A stretch of 64,000 nucleotides of DNA from Bacillus sp. FSL H8-0547 (lineage in GTDB: Bacteria > Bacillota > Bacilli > Bacillales > Bacillaceae): NCBI GenBank assembly GCA_038002745.1, contig JBBODD010000001.1:2170001-2234000 (forward strand). Reading direction: 5' to 3'. The notes beneath the pieces are model-generated. The model did not search any database and was not told where the DNA came from. It saw only the letters and a list, made by a program, of their open reading frames with translations. Below are positions 16,850 through 26,838 of this stretch, in pieces. Numbering within the stretch: the stretch's first letter is position 1; every line of letters starts with the position of its first letter. The position numbers and the translations under genes are program-made.

Positions 16850-19527
16850 TGCTTAAAGTGGAAATACTCAAACGTTTAGAGAAAGTCCGACTAACTAGAG
16901 CAAAGAAAATGGGGTATGACATCGAAGAGGAGCATGTGCGGAAAAATGAAAAGCCCCTCTACGATAAAGGCATCAGCGTTATTATCCCAACCTATAAAGG
17001 TGAAAATGTCATCAGAAAATGCCTGATTTCATTGGCTGATCAGACAATTGATCATTCCTTGTTTGAAGTGATCATTGTCATTAACGGCGAAAAAGACAAT
17101 ACAGAAGAGATGATCGGACAGATTGCTCTGGAAAGAAACATGTCCAATATCCGTGTTGTGACAATGGACGAGGCAGGAGCATCGATTGCGCGCAATAAGG
17201 GAATTTCGCTTGCAGCACGTGAATATGTCACGTTCCTTGACGATGACGATTATCTGTCTGCCAACTTCCTTGAGGAAATGTACAAGCAGGCAAAGCCTGA
17301 TACAGTTGTTATTTCTCAAATTTACAATGTTGAGCCGAGCGGAAACATTCAATCTTCCAATCCGATCAACCGCCAGATTTTAAAGTCCGTCATCAGCAAA
17401 CAAAGTCCGTATATGAAGCTGCATTCTGTTCTGACAATCAATGCATGCAAACTTATTCCGACTTTGTATGTTCAAAAATACAAATTTGATGAAAAGTTAA
17501 AGAGCGGAGAAGACGTTGTCTTTTTCACAGAGCTGCTTGTTAAAAATGACCTTCAGTTTGTTGTGGCTCCTTTAACCAAAAAGGCTGTCTATTATAGAAC
17601 CCTTCGGGAAAATTCGATTTCCCGCCAGGCAATGACGTTTGATTTTAACGTGATACAGCGCGCTGACTGTATTGAGAAGATGAACAGCCTTCTCGTTCCC
17701 GATCTGCCTTTTGAAAAGCGCGACTTTATCGAAAGAAAGATCAATGCACAGGTCTCGTTCATCGTGAAATACTATGAAGAGCATAAAGATGAATATGACC
17801 GCATCATGAAAGAGATTTCGTCAAGAAGACCTGTTTACTTCCCGTACCATCTGCTGAACAAGGACCGCGTTGAGCAGCTGGTTGTTTCATACTGCTTCCC
17901 TCCTTATAACGACACAGCCGGGAATGTTATGGCGAAGCGTATGAGAGAGGCAGGCAAGGTTTCAGATGTCATCTACAATACGATGGACAAAGTCCGGACA
18001 AAAAATGCATCCCTGAACCAAATGGTGGATGATTTAATTCATACAAGACTTCCAATTAATTCACCGTCGAGCTTTTCACACTGGGCCCATATTAAAACGT
18101 TCGTAGACATGGGGATGAAAGGCGCAAACGAATTAGTTGAGAAAAACGGCGTTCATAAGCAGGTATTCAGCCGTGCGATGTGGGCAGCCTCCCACTTCCT
18201 GGCGTATGAGTACAAAAAGAAATACCCTCAGACAAAATGGGTCGCTGAATTCTCCGATCCATTGATCTACGACATCGAGGCTAAGAAACGTCTTGTTGAT
18301 ATTACGGATCAGGGATATTTAAAGCAGCTTGAAGCAGATGTGAAAAAAGCAGGGTTCCCGTCTCCAAACGATGCAAGTCTATTTGTATGGTGCGAATACC
18401 TTCCGTATATTTTTGCAGATGAACTGATTTTCACAAACAAAAATCAGTATCAGTACATGATGGACATGTTCCCGATTGAGGAAATTAAGCCGATCATTAA
18501 GCAGAAAGTTGTCATCGAGCCGCATCCGACATTGCCGGAAAGCTATTACCACATGGAGGAATTCGATTATCCGCTTCTATCGGAAGACCATGTGAACGTT
18601 GCTTACTTTGGAAACTTCTACAGCAAGCGGAACCTGAACGACTTGTTCTCGGGTTTAAAAGAAGCACACGCGGATACTCAGCGCAAAGTCCTGATCCATG
18701 TCTTTACGGCCAAACCGACAGAGCTTGAAGATCAGCTTAAAAACGATCCGCTTGAGGACTCCATTATTGTCAACGGGTTTGTCGATTTCTACACGTTCCT
18801 GAACCTTTGCACAAAGTTCGACTGCCTGGTTGTCAATGATTCAACAACGAAAGACAACAAGCCGATCAATCCTTATCTGCCGTCTAAATTGAGCGACTAT
18901 AAAGGTAGCGGCACGGACATTTGGGGCGTTTATGAAGAAGGCAGTATTCTCGGTCAAAGTGAAGGCATCACTTATTTGTCTCCACTAAATGATGCAAGAG
19001 CTGCAGGCACTGTTTTTGACAAAATGGTAGCGAAGAAATTTTCCGGAAAGAAAGCACGAAAACTGGAAAAAGCACCGATCGCTCCGCCTAAACCCGCAGC
19101 TGCTGACGGCGGATCAGCCGCTGACACAGTATTCGAAAAGAGCTGGGTTAAAAAGAAGGAAATGGAACTTCAGCATACAGCAGGCACAGATCAAGAGGAG
19201 CTTGAGAGACTAAGCCAGCTTGCCGACCGCCTGATTCAGGACAAGAAAGAAATGGAGCAGGAATTTAAAACAATCCTGACAGCTATTGCCGATGATGTGG
19301 AGTCAAGGGAGAACCTTGGCGAGCTGATCAGCAAACAGGAAGCTGCAGGACTGAAAAGATCCGGCATCTCTCCAGAAATGATTTCAGCAGGACAGGAACA
19401 GCAGAAAAAGCTTCTTGAGGAAAAAGAGCGTACCATCAGCCAGCTGCAGACAAAATTGACAAAACTGCAAAATTCCAAACTTGGAAAATTACAGTTGAAA
19501 TATTGGGGACTAAAACGCAGAAAATAA
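16849..19527 (+). CDS. Two-domain glycosyltransferase with coiled-coil tail
   Basis: Cytosolic or membrane-associated transferase of 892 residues. Residues about 40-270 are a GT2 (GT-A) domain: SVIIPTYKGENVIRKCL, GASIARNKGI and the metal-binding FLDDDD. Residues about 340-690 look like a second GT-B type domain (VSYCFPPYNDTAGNVMAKRM; later VNVAYFGNFYSKRNLNDLFSG). A Pro/Ala-rich hinge (about 735-750) and a long coiled coil (760-880) end in LGKLQLKYWGLKRRK, which copies the tail of the methyltransferase before it. The shared tail suggests the two proteins assemble together. The sugar donors cannot be told from sequence. Confidence 0.85.
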   Translation: MLKVEILKRLEKVRLTRAKKMGYDIEEEHVRKNEKPLYDKGISVIIPTYKGENVIRKCLISLADQTIDHSLFEVIIVINGEKDNTEEMIGQIALERNMSNIRVVTMDEAGASIARNKGISLAAREYVTFLDDDDYLSANFLEEMYKQAKPDTVVISQIYNVEPSGNIQSSNPINRQILKSVISKQSPYMKLHSVLTINACKLIPTLYVQKYKFDEKLKSGEDVVFFTELLVKNDLQFVVAPLTKKAVYYRTLRENSISRQAMTFDFNVIQRADCIEKMNSLLVPDLPFEKRDFIERKINAQVSFIVKYYEEHKDEYDRIMKEISSRRPVYFPYHLLNKDRVEQLVVSYCFPPYNDTAGNVMAKRMREAGKVSDVIYNTMDKVRTKNASLNQMVDDLIHTRLPINSPSSFSHWAHIKTFVDMGMKGANELVEKNGVHKQVFSRAMWAASHFLAYEYKKKYPQTKWVAEFSDPLIYDIEAKKRLVDITDQGYLKQLEADVKKAGFPSPNDASLFVWCEYLPYIFADELIFTNKNQYQYMMDMFPIEEIKPIIKQKVVIEPHPTLPESYYHMEEFDYPLLSEDHVNVAYFGNFYSKRNLNDLFSGLKEAHADTQRKVLIHVFTAKPTELEDQLKNDPLEDSIIVNGFVDFYTFLNLCTKFDCLVVNDSTTKDNKPINPYLPSKLSDYKGSGTDIWGVYEEGSILGQSEGITYLSPLNDARAAGTVFDKMVAKKFSGKKARKLEKAPIAPPKPAAADGGSAADTVFEKSWVKKKEMELQHTAGTDQEELERLSQLADRLIQDKKEMEQEFKTILTAIADDVESRENLGELISKQEAAGLKRSGISPEMISAGQEQQKKLLEEKERTISQLQTKLTKLQNSKLGKLQLKYWGLKRRK

Positions 19528-19567
19528 AGGTATGTCTCATATTTTTCAATTGACGGGAGGGGACATC

Positions 19568-21208
19568 ATGCTGAAAGAGCCGGTTAAAAAAATCACTTTT
19601 TTTGATAAATGGCCGAAAGATACAAAGAAAAGCTTTGATGTTCAGATTGACGGAGGCGCACAGCTGGACATCAAGATTGCCCAGCTGACAAAAGACGCCG
19701 GTCCGATCATTCTTTATTATAATAAAGGCAATAGGGTTGACCGCAGTCTGAACCCGGGCTATACGTACATCGCAAGAATTGACGGTACAGTAAGCAGCGG
19801 GGTTCAGGTGCAGCAGGTCATTGTCGGCTATGACAGAAATGACGATAAGGTATATGTTCAGTACAATCCGCTTGGAAGTGAAATGAATTTAAGCTTCCCT
19901 GCGAATGTGGCGAGCTATTCCATTGGTATCAGACTTTCAGGGTCAGGAGAAGCAGCTATTACAGACTTTTCTGTTTCAGCTTACAACGTGCTGACTTCAG
20001 ACAGTCAGAAAGAACTGTTTTTAAGACATCCTGAAACTGACTACCTGATTGTCACGAATGTGTATCCCGAGAAAAACACGTATTACCAGAACATGTTCGT
20101 TCATAAACGTGTGCTCGGGTACCGGGAAAATGGCATTAATTGCGCCATCTACCGATTGAACACATCTCCGGCAAGTATCGCTCACTACGTTTATGAAGGT
20201 GTGCCCGTCTATATTGGCGGAGAGGATGCGCTGACAAACCTTTTAAATGCGAAGCCATATAAGAAAGTGATGTTTCACTTTATCAATGAAAGAATGTACC
20301 GTGCTGTCCGCAAGTCAAAAGCGCGCTACACGCCAAAGCTTGTATGGGTGCACGGGTTTGAGACAACAAAATGGTACCGCCGCTGGTTCAACTTTTACCA
20401 GAGCACAAAAGAAATCCGCAATAGCCTTGAATATGCGAAGCGCAATCAGGCGCAGCTTGATTTCATGGCAGATCTTTACACCACGGAAGATGACGACATA
20501 AAATTCATCTTCGTTTCGAAATGGTACAAAGAGAACGTTGCTGAAAAAGATACAAACACCATCATCCAAAATTACAGCATCATTCATAATTCCATTGATG
20601 ACGAGCTGTTTGATTATGTAGAAAAGACAGAAGAGCAGCGCAAACGGATCTTAACGATTCGCCCGTTTGCTTCAAGAACGTATGCGAATGACCAGACCGT
20701 GAAAGCAATCCTTGCACTGAAGGACAAACCGTTCTTCGAAGATCTGACCTTTGATATTTTCGGCCAGGGTCCTTTGTGGAACGAAACAGTCGAGCCGCTT
20801 AAAGGGATTCCGAACGTTCACCTGCACAATTACTTCCTGTCCCAGAAAGAAATTGCAGAGCAGCATAAATCCCACGGCGTCTTTTTAAGTCCATCACGGA
20901 TGGATTCGCAAGGGGTATCTTTGGGAGAGGCTATGTCAAGCGGTCTTGTGCCAGTAACATCAGCCGTTTACGCCATCCCTGAATTTATTGATGATTCATG
21001 CGGTTTCCTTGCAAAAGGGGAAGACTACATGGGACTTGCAGAAGCTATTGAATATCTTTACTACAATCCAAAAGCCTTTCTGCAAAAATCAGAGGAAGCT
21101 GCGCATATCGTCAGGTTCCAGTGCGGCAAGCATAAAATGATTCAGGCGGAACTGAATGAAATTAAAGAAAAAAAGGAAGAGAAAGTTCTCTTAGAGCAGG
21201 GCAGCTGA
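19568..21208 (+). CDS. Glycosyltransferase family 4 with N-terminal beta domain
   Basis: 546 residues. The first 150 or so residues are beta-rich and polar and not transferase-like, possibly a carbohydrate-binding module. The remainder is GT-B: the donor-site segment PSRMDSQGVSLGEAMSSGLVPV includes the E(x7)E-like motif of GT4 enzymes. ATG at 19568 is chosen because GGGAGGGG lies 7 nt upstream; an earlier in-frame ATG at 19532 has no ribosome site. It belongs to the same run of genes as the methyltransferase and the two-domain transferase. Confidence 0.82.
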   Translation: MLKEPVKKITFFDKWPKDTKKSFDVQIDGGAQLDIKIAQLTKDAGPIILYYNKGNRVDRSLNPGYTYIARIDGTVSSGVQVQQVIVGYDRNDDKVYVQYNPLGSEMNLSFPANVASYSIGIRLSGSGEAAITDFSVSAYNVLTSDSQKELFLRHPETDYLIVTNVYPEKNTYYQNMFVHKRVLGYRENGINCAIYRLNTSPASIAHYVYEGVPVYIGGEDALTNLLNAKPYKKVMFHFINERMYRAVRKSKARYTPKLVWVHGFETTKWYRRWFNFYQSTKEIRNSLEYAKRNQAQLDFMADLYTTEDDDIKFIFVSKWYKENVAEKDTNTIIQNYSIIHNSIDDELFDYVEKTEEQRKRILTIRPFASRTYANDQTVKAILALKDKPFFEDLTFDIFGQGPLWNETVEPLKGIPNVHLHNYFLSQKEIAEQHKSHGVFLSPSRMDSQGVSLGEAMSSGLVPVTSAVYAIPEFIDDSCGFLAKGEDYMGLAEAIEYLYYNPKAFLQKSEEAAHIVRFQCGKHKMIQAELNEIKEKKEEKVLLEQGS

Positions 21209-21286
21209 AATCATTGACACAGTGTTTCCTAAGCTGTAATGTGGTATGAGGGAAATTTTTGAACAACCAACTGGAGGAGAATTCAC

Positions 21287-22546
21287 ATGAAGATCGCAAC
21301 ACTAGGTCTTGGTTATATCGGACTGCCGACTTCTATTATGTTTGCAAAGCATGGCGTTGACGTGCTAGGCGTAGATGTCCAGCAGCATGTTGTTGATTCA
21401 TTAAACCAAGGCAAAATTCATATTGAAGAGCCTGGATTGCAGGAAGCGCTTGAAGAAGTAATGGCTTCCGGCAAATTCAAAGCATCAACACAGCCTGAAA
21501 AAGCAGACGTATTCATTATTGCCGTTCCAACTCCAAATAAAGACGATCAATATAAATCAGTCGATTTAAAATATGTACTGAGCGCAGTTGAAATGATGAT
21601 TCCTTTCCTTGAAAAAGGCAACACGGTCATCGTAGAATCAACCATCGCACCGCGTACAACAGACGACCATGTAAAGCCGCTTCTTGAAAAGCACGGCTAT
21701 ACAATCGGCGAAGACATTTTCCTTGTGCATTGTCCTGAGCGCGTTCTGCCTGGACAAATCATGCATGAGCTTATTCACAACAACCGCATCATCGGCGGTG
21801 TGACAGAAGCTTGTAAAGAAGCAGGATCAAAAGTATACGGAACATTCGTTCAAGGCGAACTGATCCTGACAGATGCTAAAACAGCTGAAATGTCCAAGCT
21901 TATGGAAAACACATTTCGCGACGTCAACATTTCACTTGCAAATGAGCTTGTGAAAATTTGTACGGAGCTTGATATCAATGCTCTTGACGTTATCGAAATG
22001 GCCAACAAGCATCCGCGTGTAAACCTTCACCACCCTGGACCTGGCGTTGGCGGACACTGTCTTGCAGTTGACCCGTACTTCATCGTGGCAGAAGCTCCGG
22101 AGCAGGCTAAACTCATCTACCAGGCGCGCGACATTAACGTTTCTATGCCTTCCTTTGTTGTAGAAAACGTATCAAAAATGCTTGGCGGACTTGACGACAA
22201 GAAAATTACAGTCTTCGGATTAACATACAAAGGAAACGTCGATGACATCCGTGAAAGTCCTGCAATGGACATCTACCAGCAGCTTAAAATGGCCGGTGCA
22301 AACGAAGTCATCGCATACGACCCGCATGTTCAAAAAGACTGGGTAGAAAAAGACATCAAAAAAGCAACAGAGCAATCAGACCTTGTACTTGTTCTGACAG
22401 ACCATAACGAATTCAAAGCACTTGATGCTTCTGACTTCACAGCAATGAAAACAAAACGTATCTTTGACACGAAAAACGTTGTAAAGAACTGCCCTGAAGA
22501 GATCACGTACATCAACTTCGGCAACCTTTACAAATTCGTTAAGTAA
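21287..22546 (+). CDS. wecC: UDP-N-acetyl-D-mannosamine dehydrogenase
   Basis: NAD-dependent four-electron oxidation of UDP-ManNAc to UDP-ManNAcA. 419 residues; GLGYIGLPTSIMF is the NAD-binding loop and GVGGHCLAVDPYF contains the catalytic Cys in the form typical of WecC rather than of UDP-glucose dehydrogenases (compare GYGGSCFPKDTK in the gene at 12487). HCPERVLPG is a further mark of this branch. MnaA, encoded at 25688, would supply UDP-ManNAc. The pair implies that ManNAcA is built into the local polymer. GGAGGAG precedes the ATG. Confidence 0.9.
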   Translation: MKIATLGLGYIGLPTSIMFAKHGVDVLGVDVQQHVVDSLNQGKIHIEEPGLQEALEEVMASGKFKASTQPEKADVFIIAVPTPNKDDQYKSVDLKYVLSAVEMMIPFLEKGNTVIVESTIAPRTTDDHVKPLLEKHGYTIGEDIFLVHCPERVLPGQIMHELIHNNRIIGGVTEACKEAGSKVYGTFVQGELILTDAKTAEMSKLMENTFRDVNISLANELVKICTELDINALDVIEMANKHPRVNLHHPGPGVGGHCLAVDPYFIVAEAPEQAKLIYQARDINVSMPSFVVENVSKMLGGLDDKKITVFGLTYKGNVDDIRESPAMDIYQQLKMAGANEVIAYDPHVQKDWVEKDIKKATEQSDLVLVLTDHNEFKALDASDFTAMKTKRIFDTKNVVKNCPEEITYINFGNLYKFVK

Positions 22547-22564
22547 GAAAAAAGACGAAATGGG

Positions 22565-22592
22565 GACCATATTAGTTTATGGTCTTTTTTTA
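22565..22592 (+). terminator. Terminator after wecC
   Basis: GACCAT (22565-22570) and ATGGTC (22579-22584) form the stem, followed by seven T. The stretch 22593-22755 holds no gene or repeat that I recognise. Confidence 0.78.
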
Positions 22593-22759
22593 TTCCGGAG
22601 CTTCCTTCCATTGATTAAATGGAGCGCATTGCGGGTAAATCCTGCACAGGGGCTGAATAGAGGGAAAGCGGGGATACTGGAGTAAGAAGAGGCACTGGAT
22701 GTTATAAGGGAACCTGCTATTTTTGGGTATGTCAAAACTTTTACAAATCCCTCTAAAAC

Positions 22760-22788
22760 TTGAAAGGTCTTTGGACTAGGTATATTAT
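22760..22788 (+). promoter_or_regulatory. Sigma-A promoter of the ABC exporter genes
   Basis: TTGAAA (22760-22765), a 17-bp spacer and TATTAT (22783-22788), about 40 nt upstream of the permease start. Confidence 0.65.
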
Positions 22789-22827
22789 TAGGAAGGTGCA
22801 ACATTTTGTGAGTTAGGAGAACATCTT

Positions 22828-23607
22828 ATGCTACTTGATACATTTAAGGCCATTAAATCCAACAAAGACCTGATCTATCACTTGACTGCTTCTGACTTTA
22901 AAGCGAACAATTCAAGAACGTATTTCGGTTTTTTATGGTGGATCCTTGATCCAATTTTTTATATGGCAATCTTTTATTTACTGGTCGTGGTCATTCTTGA
23001 CCGGGGTACGCCAAACTACCCGATCATTATCTTCACAGGGCTTATTCCTTTAAAATTCGTTACAGCTGCACTTGTTGATGGAACGAACTCGATTTCATCC
23101 AAAGGGAATATTCTGCAGCAGGTGTATGTGCCCAAAATTATTTTTGTTGTTGTGCGGCTGCTTGTAAACTGCATTAAGTTTTTAATTAGCGCCGTCGTGC
23201 TTATCTTGTTTTTGGTTATTTTCGGAACAGAGTTTACACCTTATGTTCTCTTATTCCCGCTGATTTTTATTATCAATGCATTCTGCCTGCTTGGCGTTAT
23301 GATTTTCCTTGCACACTTAGGTGTTTTTATTCGGGATGTTAAAAATATGATGCAGTATATTTCCCGTGTTTTACTTTACTTATCACCCGTTTTATTTGAA
23401 ATGAGCACAGTGCCGGACAAGCTTGTTCCGCTGCTCTATCTGAATCCTTTTACAACGATTCTGGAATCCTATAGAGACGTGCTGATTTACGGCAGAGCGC
23501 CTGAGTGGATCCCGCTCCTTATTTTAACGGTAGTTTCTCTTGCAATCCTGTATTTCGGAATTCGTTTGCTGAACAAAAATGAAAAAGAATATGCTAAGGT
23601 GATTTAA
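22828..23607 (+). CDS. ABC-2 type polysaccharide exporter, permease (TagG-like)
   Basis: Integral membrane half of a two-component exporter that moves a lipid-linked polymer across the membrane. 259 residues with an amphipathic N-terminus (FKANNSRTYFGFLWWILDP, the ABC2_membrane signature of TagG/Wzm) and about six hydrophobic segments. The ATPase follows with no gap. TagG exports wall teichoic acid in B. subtilis, whereas Wzm-type homologues export other polysaccharides; the neighbouring sugar genes favour an anionic, uronic-acid polymer. Confidence 0.9.
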   Translation: MLLDTFKAIKSNKDLIYHLTASDFKANNSRTYFGFLWWILDPIFYMAIFYLLVVVILDRGTPNYPIIIFTGLIPLKFVTAALVDGTNSISSKGNILQQVYVPKIIFVVVRLLVNCIKFLISAVVLILFLVIFGTEFTPYVLLFPLIFIINAFCLLGVMIFLAHLGVFIRDVKNMMQYISRVLLYLSPVLFEMSTVPDKLVPLLYLNPFTTILESYRDVLIYGRAPEWIPLLILTVVSLAILYFGIRLLNKNEKEYAKVI

Positions 23608-24339
23608 TTGACTGATACTATAATCGAAGTTGAAGATCTTTGGGTTTCTTATCCGGAATTTACGGAGAAGCCGTTAAAGAAATTATTGAATATGCATAAG
23701 CAAGATGATCGTTTCTGGGCGCTGAAGGGCCTTAATTTCGAAGTGAAAAAAGGCGAGGTTTTAGGTGTCATCGGACGGAACGGCTCTGGGAAAAGTACGC
23801 TTTTAAAGCTGCTCAGCGGCCTGATTTCGCCTGATAAAGGCACATTTAACATCAAGGATGACGAGCATCCGGTTCTTCTTTCACTTGGAGCGGGCTTCCA
23901 GCCTGAGCTTCCCGGAATCGAGAACATCTATTTGAATGGACTCCTCCTTGGCCATAAAAAGAAGCAGATTGATGAGAAGATTGATGACATTATTGAGTTT
24001 TCCGAGCTTGGCGATTTTATTTACAAGCCTGTCCGCACCTATTCGGCAGGGATGAAATCGAGACTTGCTTTTGCTACGGCGATTTCGCTTGATCCTGAAA
24101 TTCTTCTGATTGACGAAGTACTTGGAGTTGGAGACACAGCTTTCCAGCAAAAGTGCCGAAATGCCATTATGGAGAAAATCAAGCAGGACAGAACCGTTAT
24201 CTTAGTCACACACTCATCAAACCTTGTAAGAGCCATCTGCGACCGCGTCGTCTGGATTCATCTCGGCGAGCAAAAAGCAGTCGGTGAAACAGGACCGATC
24301 GTCAAAGAATACGATGAGTTCATGAAACAGGCAAAATAA
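23608..24339 (+). CDS. ABC-type polysaccharide exporter, ATPase (TagH-like)
   Basis: ATPase partner of the permease just upstream. 243 residues: Walker A GRNGSGKST, signature motif YSAGMKSRLAFA, Walker B EILLIDEVLGVGD and the H-loop LVTHS. It has only the nucleotide-binding domain and lacks the long C-terminal extension of B. subtilis TagH and the carbohydrate-binding domain of some Wzt proteins. The start is TTG directly after the permease TAA, with AAGGTG before it; the stop overlaps the next ATG, indicating translational coupling through three genes. Confidence 0.92.
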   Translation: MTDTIIEVEDLWVSYPEFTEKPLKKLLNMHKQDDRFWALKGLNFEVKKGEVLGVIGRNGSGKSTLLKLLSGLISPDKGTFNIKDDEHPVLLSLGAGFQPELPGIENIYLNGLLLGHKKKQIDEKIDDIIEFSELGDFIYKPVRTYSAGMKSRLAFATAISLDPEILLIDEVLGVGDTAFQQKCRNAIMEKIKQDRTVILVTHSSNLVRAICDRVVWIHLGEQKAVGETGPIVKEYDEFMKQAK

Positions 24340-25553
24340 TGAACATCCTCATGCTGCTGTATAAGGATATTCCTTATGATGCCAGAGTAAAAAGGGAGGC
24401 CCTGGCTCTTGCGGAAGCGGGACATAACGTTTACCTTGCCTGCGTCCGCGAGTTTCAGGAGCAGGACCCTTTTCTACATACCAATATTCATCTGATGCGT
24501 CTCCCTATTTCTGTTAAAAGCATGAAGGCGGCCATTTCGGGTACAAATCAGGGACAGGCGCCGAAACGGTCGGGTCTGAAACGTGCAGTCGTACGGGCTG
24601 CCAGACTGCCCTTAGTCAAAATACTGAAAGATTACATGGCGTATTATGAGTTTTATAAAAAAGTAAAAAGCAAAGTGGGAGACCTTAAAATAGATGCTGT
24701 TCACTGTCATGACCTGAATACGCTATGGCAGGGCAGCATGCTTGCAAAGGATTTCTCCGCTAAGCTGATTTATGATGCCCATGAAATTTTCAATGAAATG
24801 GCAGGCCGCAATGAGCTTGACCGCTTTGTCGGCTATAAGATGGAAAAGCATCTTTTCCGGAAAATAGACAGGCTTGTGACGGTGAATCCGTATTTGAGAG
24901 ATTATTTGTTTGAACGCAACGGAGAAAAGCCATGCGTGCTCATTCAAAATATCCCGCTTTTTTCTGAAGAGATGCTGGCCGGCAATAAGCCGATTGACTG
25001 GAATTATCCCTTCAGAGAAGAAGATACGGTACTGCTTTATCAGGGCGGTTTTTCTCCATACCGCGGCCTTGATCTGATTCTTAAAACAATGGCTGAACTG
25101 CCTGAGAGCTTTAAGCTCGTCATGATCGGCTCCGGCATACTTAAAGAGGAACTGATGAGGCTTGCTGAGTCTCTCGGCTTATCAGACCGTGTGTTTTTTC
25201 ATGACCAGGTGCCGTCAGAGGATCTCTTCTATTACACTCGGAAGGCGGATATTGGCCTTGTGATGTATGAGAAAGTTTCAAAAAACAACTATTACTCCAC
25301 ACCGAACAAAATGTTTGAATATCTGCAGGCCGGCGTTCCTGCTGTTTCTTCTAACCATCCCGGTAAATCGGTCGTAATCGATGAGTACAGGACAGGTGTT
25401 CTTGCTGAAGAAACAACAGAAGGCATCAAGGCCGGGATCATGAAAGTGAAGAACAATTACGAGTACTACCGGCAAAACTGCCTGCAGGCAAGGAGAGTTT
25501 TAACCTGGGAAGCAGAAAGCAGAAAGCTTGCTGAGATGTATAATAATCTGTGA
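24339..25553 (+). CDS. Glycosyltransferase family 4
   Basis: 404 residues, GT-B fold. The N-terminus MNILMLLYKDIPYDARVKRE is typical of GT4 enzymes with a YDARV motif; the C-terminal donor site includes YYSTPNKMFEYLQAGVPAVSS. It is translationally coupled to the exporter ATPase and ends with a terminator, so it is the last gene of the exporter operon. It probably adds a sugar to the exported polymer. The specificity is not readable. Confidence 0.87.
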   Translation: MNILMLLYKDIPYDARVKREALALAEAGHNVYLACVREFQEQDPFLHTNIHLMRLPISVKSMKAAISGTNQGQAPKRSGLKRAVVRAARLPLVKILKDYMAYYEFYKKVKSKVGDLKIDAVHCHDLNTLWQGSMLAKDFSAKLIYDAHEIFNEMAGRNELDRFVGYKMEKHLFRKIDRLVTVNPYLRDYLFERNGEKPCVLIQNIPLFSEEMLAGNKPIDWNYPFREEDTVLLYQGGFSPYRGLDLILKTMAELPESFKLVMIGSGILKEELMRLAESLGLSDRVFFHDQVPSEDLFYYTRKADIGLVMYEKVSKNNYYSTPNKMFEYLQAGVPAVSSNHPGKSVVIDEYRTGVLAEETTEGIKAGIMKVKNNYEYYRQNCLQARRVLTWEAESRKLAEMYNNL

Positions 25554-25579
25554 TGCGGTTTTAATACCGCATCTTTTTT
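25552..25579 (+). terminator. Terminator of the exporter operon
   Basis: GATGCGGT (25552-25559) pairs with ACCGCATC (25565-25572), followed by a T run. Confidence 0.88.
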
Positions 25580-25645
25580 GAAAGACCTGAAATATTATTG
25601 AAGACAAATCTTAATACTATAGAAAACAACTCTCTTTCTGCTTAA

Positions 25646-25654
25646 TGATATAAT
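25646..25654 (+). promoter_or_regulatory. Extended -10 promoter of mnaA
   Basis: TGATATAAT is an extended -10 element 34 nt before the mnaA start; no clear -35 is seen. Confidence 0.5.
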
Positions 25655-25687
25655 CATCCTAATTGGACATAAAAGGAGTTAGAATAT

Positions 25688-26833
25688 ATGGACCGCAAAT
25701 TAAAAGTCATGACAATCTTCGGGACAAGACCGGAAGCGATCAAAATGGCGCCGCTTGTACTGGAGCTTGAAAAATATCCGGATGAAATTGATTCGATTGT
25801 TACGGTAACGGCCCAGCACCGTCAAATGCTTGATCAGGTTCTGGAATTGTTTGAAGTCAAACCGGATCACGACCTGAACATTATGAAGGACCGCCAGACT
25901 CTTACCGGTGTTACGACAAAGGCGCTTGAAGGCCTTGATGAAGTCATGAAAGAAGTGAAGCCTGATCTTGTTCTTGTGCACGGCGACACAACCACTACGT
26001 TTGTCGCAAGCTTAGCAGCATTCTACAACCAGATTGCTGTAGGACACGTTGAAGCAGGGCTCAGAACGTGGAACAAGTATTCTCCGTTCCCTGAAGAAGT
26101 GAACCGCCAGATCACAGGCGTTATTGCTGATCTTCATTTCGCGCCGACAAACAAAGCGGAGCAAAACCTGCTTCAGGAAAATAAGAAGGGCGAAACGATC
26201 TACATAACTGGAAACACAGCGATTGATGCACTGAAAACAACGGTAAAAGAAGAATACACGCATGAAGTCCTTGAAAAAGTGGGATCTGACCGCATGATTC
26301 TTTTAACAGCACACAGACGGGAAAATCTTGGCCAGCCGATGAGAAACATGTTCCGTGCGATTAAACGCCTGATTACAGAGCATGAAGATGTTCAGGTTGT
26401 ATACCCTGTTCACTTAAATCCTGCAGTGCGCGAGGTTGCGGATGAGGTGCTTGGAAATGATCCTCGCATTCACTTGATTGAGCCGCTTGGCGTCTATGAT
26501 TTCCATAACTTTGCAGCTAAAGCTCACATCATTTTGACAGATTCAGGCGGCGTGCAGGAGGAGGCTCCTTCACTTGGAGTTCCTGTTCTAGTATTGCGCG
26601 ACACAACTGAGCGCCCTGAAGGTATTGAAGCAGGCACACTGAAGCTTGCAGGTACAGAAGAAGAAACCATTTATCAGCTTGCCTATGAGCTGCTGAACGA
26701 TAAAGAACGCTATGAGGCGATGTCTAAGGCATCCAACCCATATGGCGACGGCGAAGCTTCTAGACGAATTGTGGAAGCGATTCTGCATCATTTCGAGAAG
26801 CGCAGCGATAAGCCTGTTCCATTTGAAGTGTAA
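25688..26833 (+). CDS. mnaA: UDP-N-acetylglucosamine 2-epimerase (non-hydrolysing)
   Basis: Interconverts UDP-GlcNAc and UDP-ManNAc. 381 residues with the family marks FGTRPEAIKMAPL, VHGDTTTTFVASLAAFY, GHVEAGLRT, TAHRRENLGQP and TDSGGVQEEAPSLGVPVLVLRDTTERPEG (read as short blocks). In B. subtilis it feeds the ManNAc step of the wall teichoic acid linkage unit; here it can also feed the UDP-ManNAc dehydrogenase. It stands alone between an extended -10 promoter and a terminator shared with the convergent gene. Confidence 0.96.
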   Translation: MDRKLKVMTIFGTRPEAIKMAPLVLELEKYPDEIDSIVTVTAQHRQMLDQVLELFEVKPDHDLNIMKDRQTLTGVTTKALEGLDEVMKEVKPDLVLVHGDTTTTFVASLAAFYNQIAVGHVEAGLRTWNKYSPFPEEVNRQITGVIADLHFAPTNKAEQNLLQENKKGETIYITGNTAIDALKTTVKEEYTHEVLEKVGSDRMILLTAHRRENLGQPMRNMFRAIKRLITEHEDVQVVYPVHLNPAVREVADEVLGNDPRIHLIEPLGVYDFHNFAAKAHIILTDSGGVQEEAPSLGVPVLVLRDTTERPEGIEAGTLKLAGTEEETIYQLAYELLNDKERYEAMSKASNPYGDGEASRRIVEAILHHFEKRSDKPVPFEV

Positions 26834-26838
26834 AAAAC

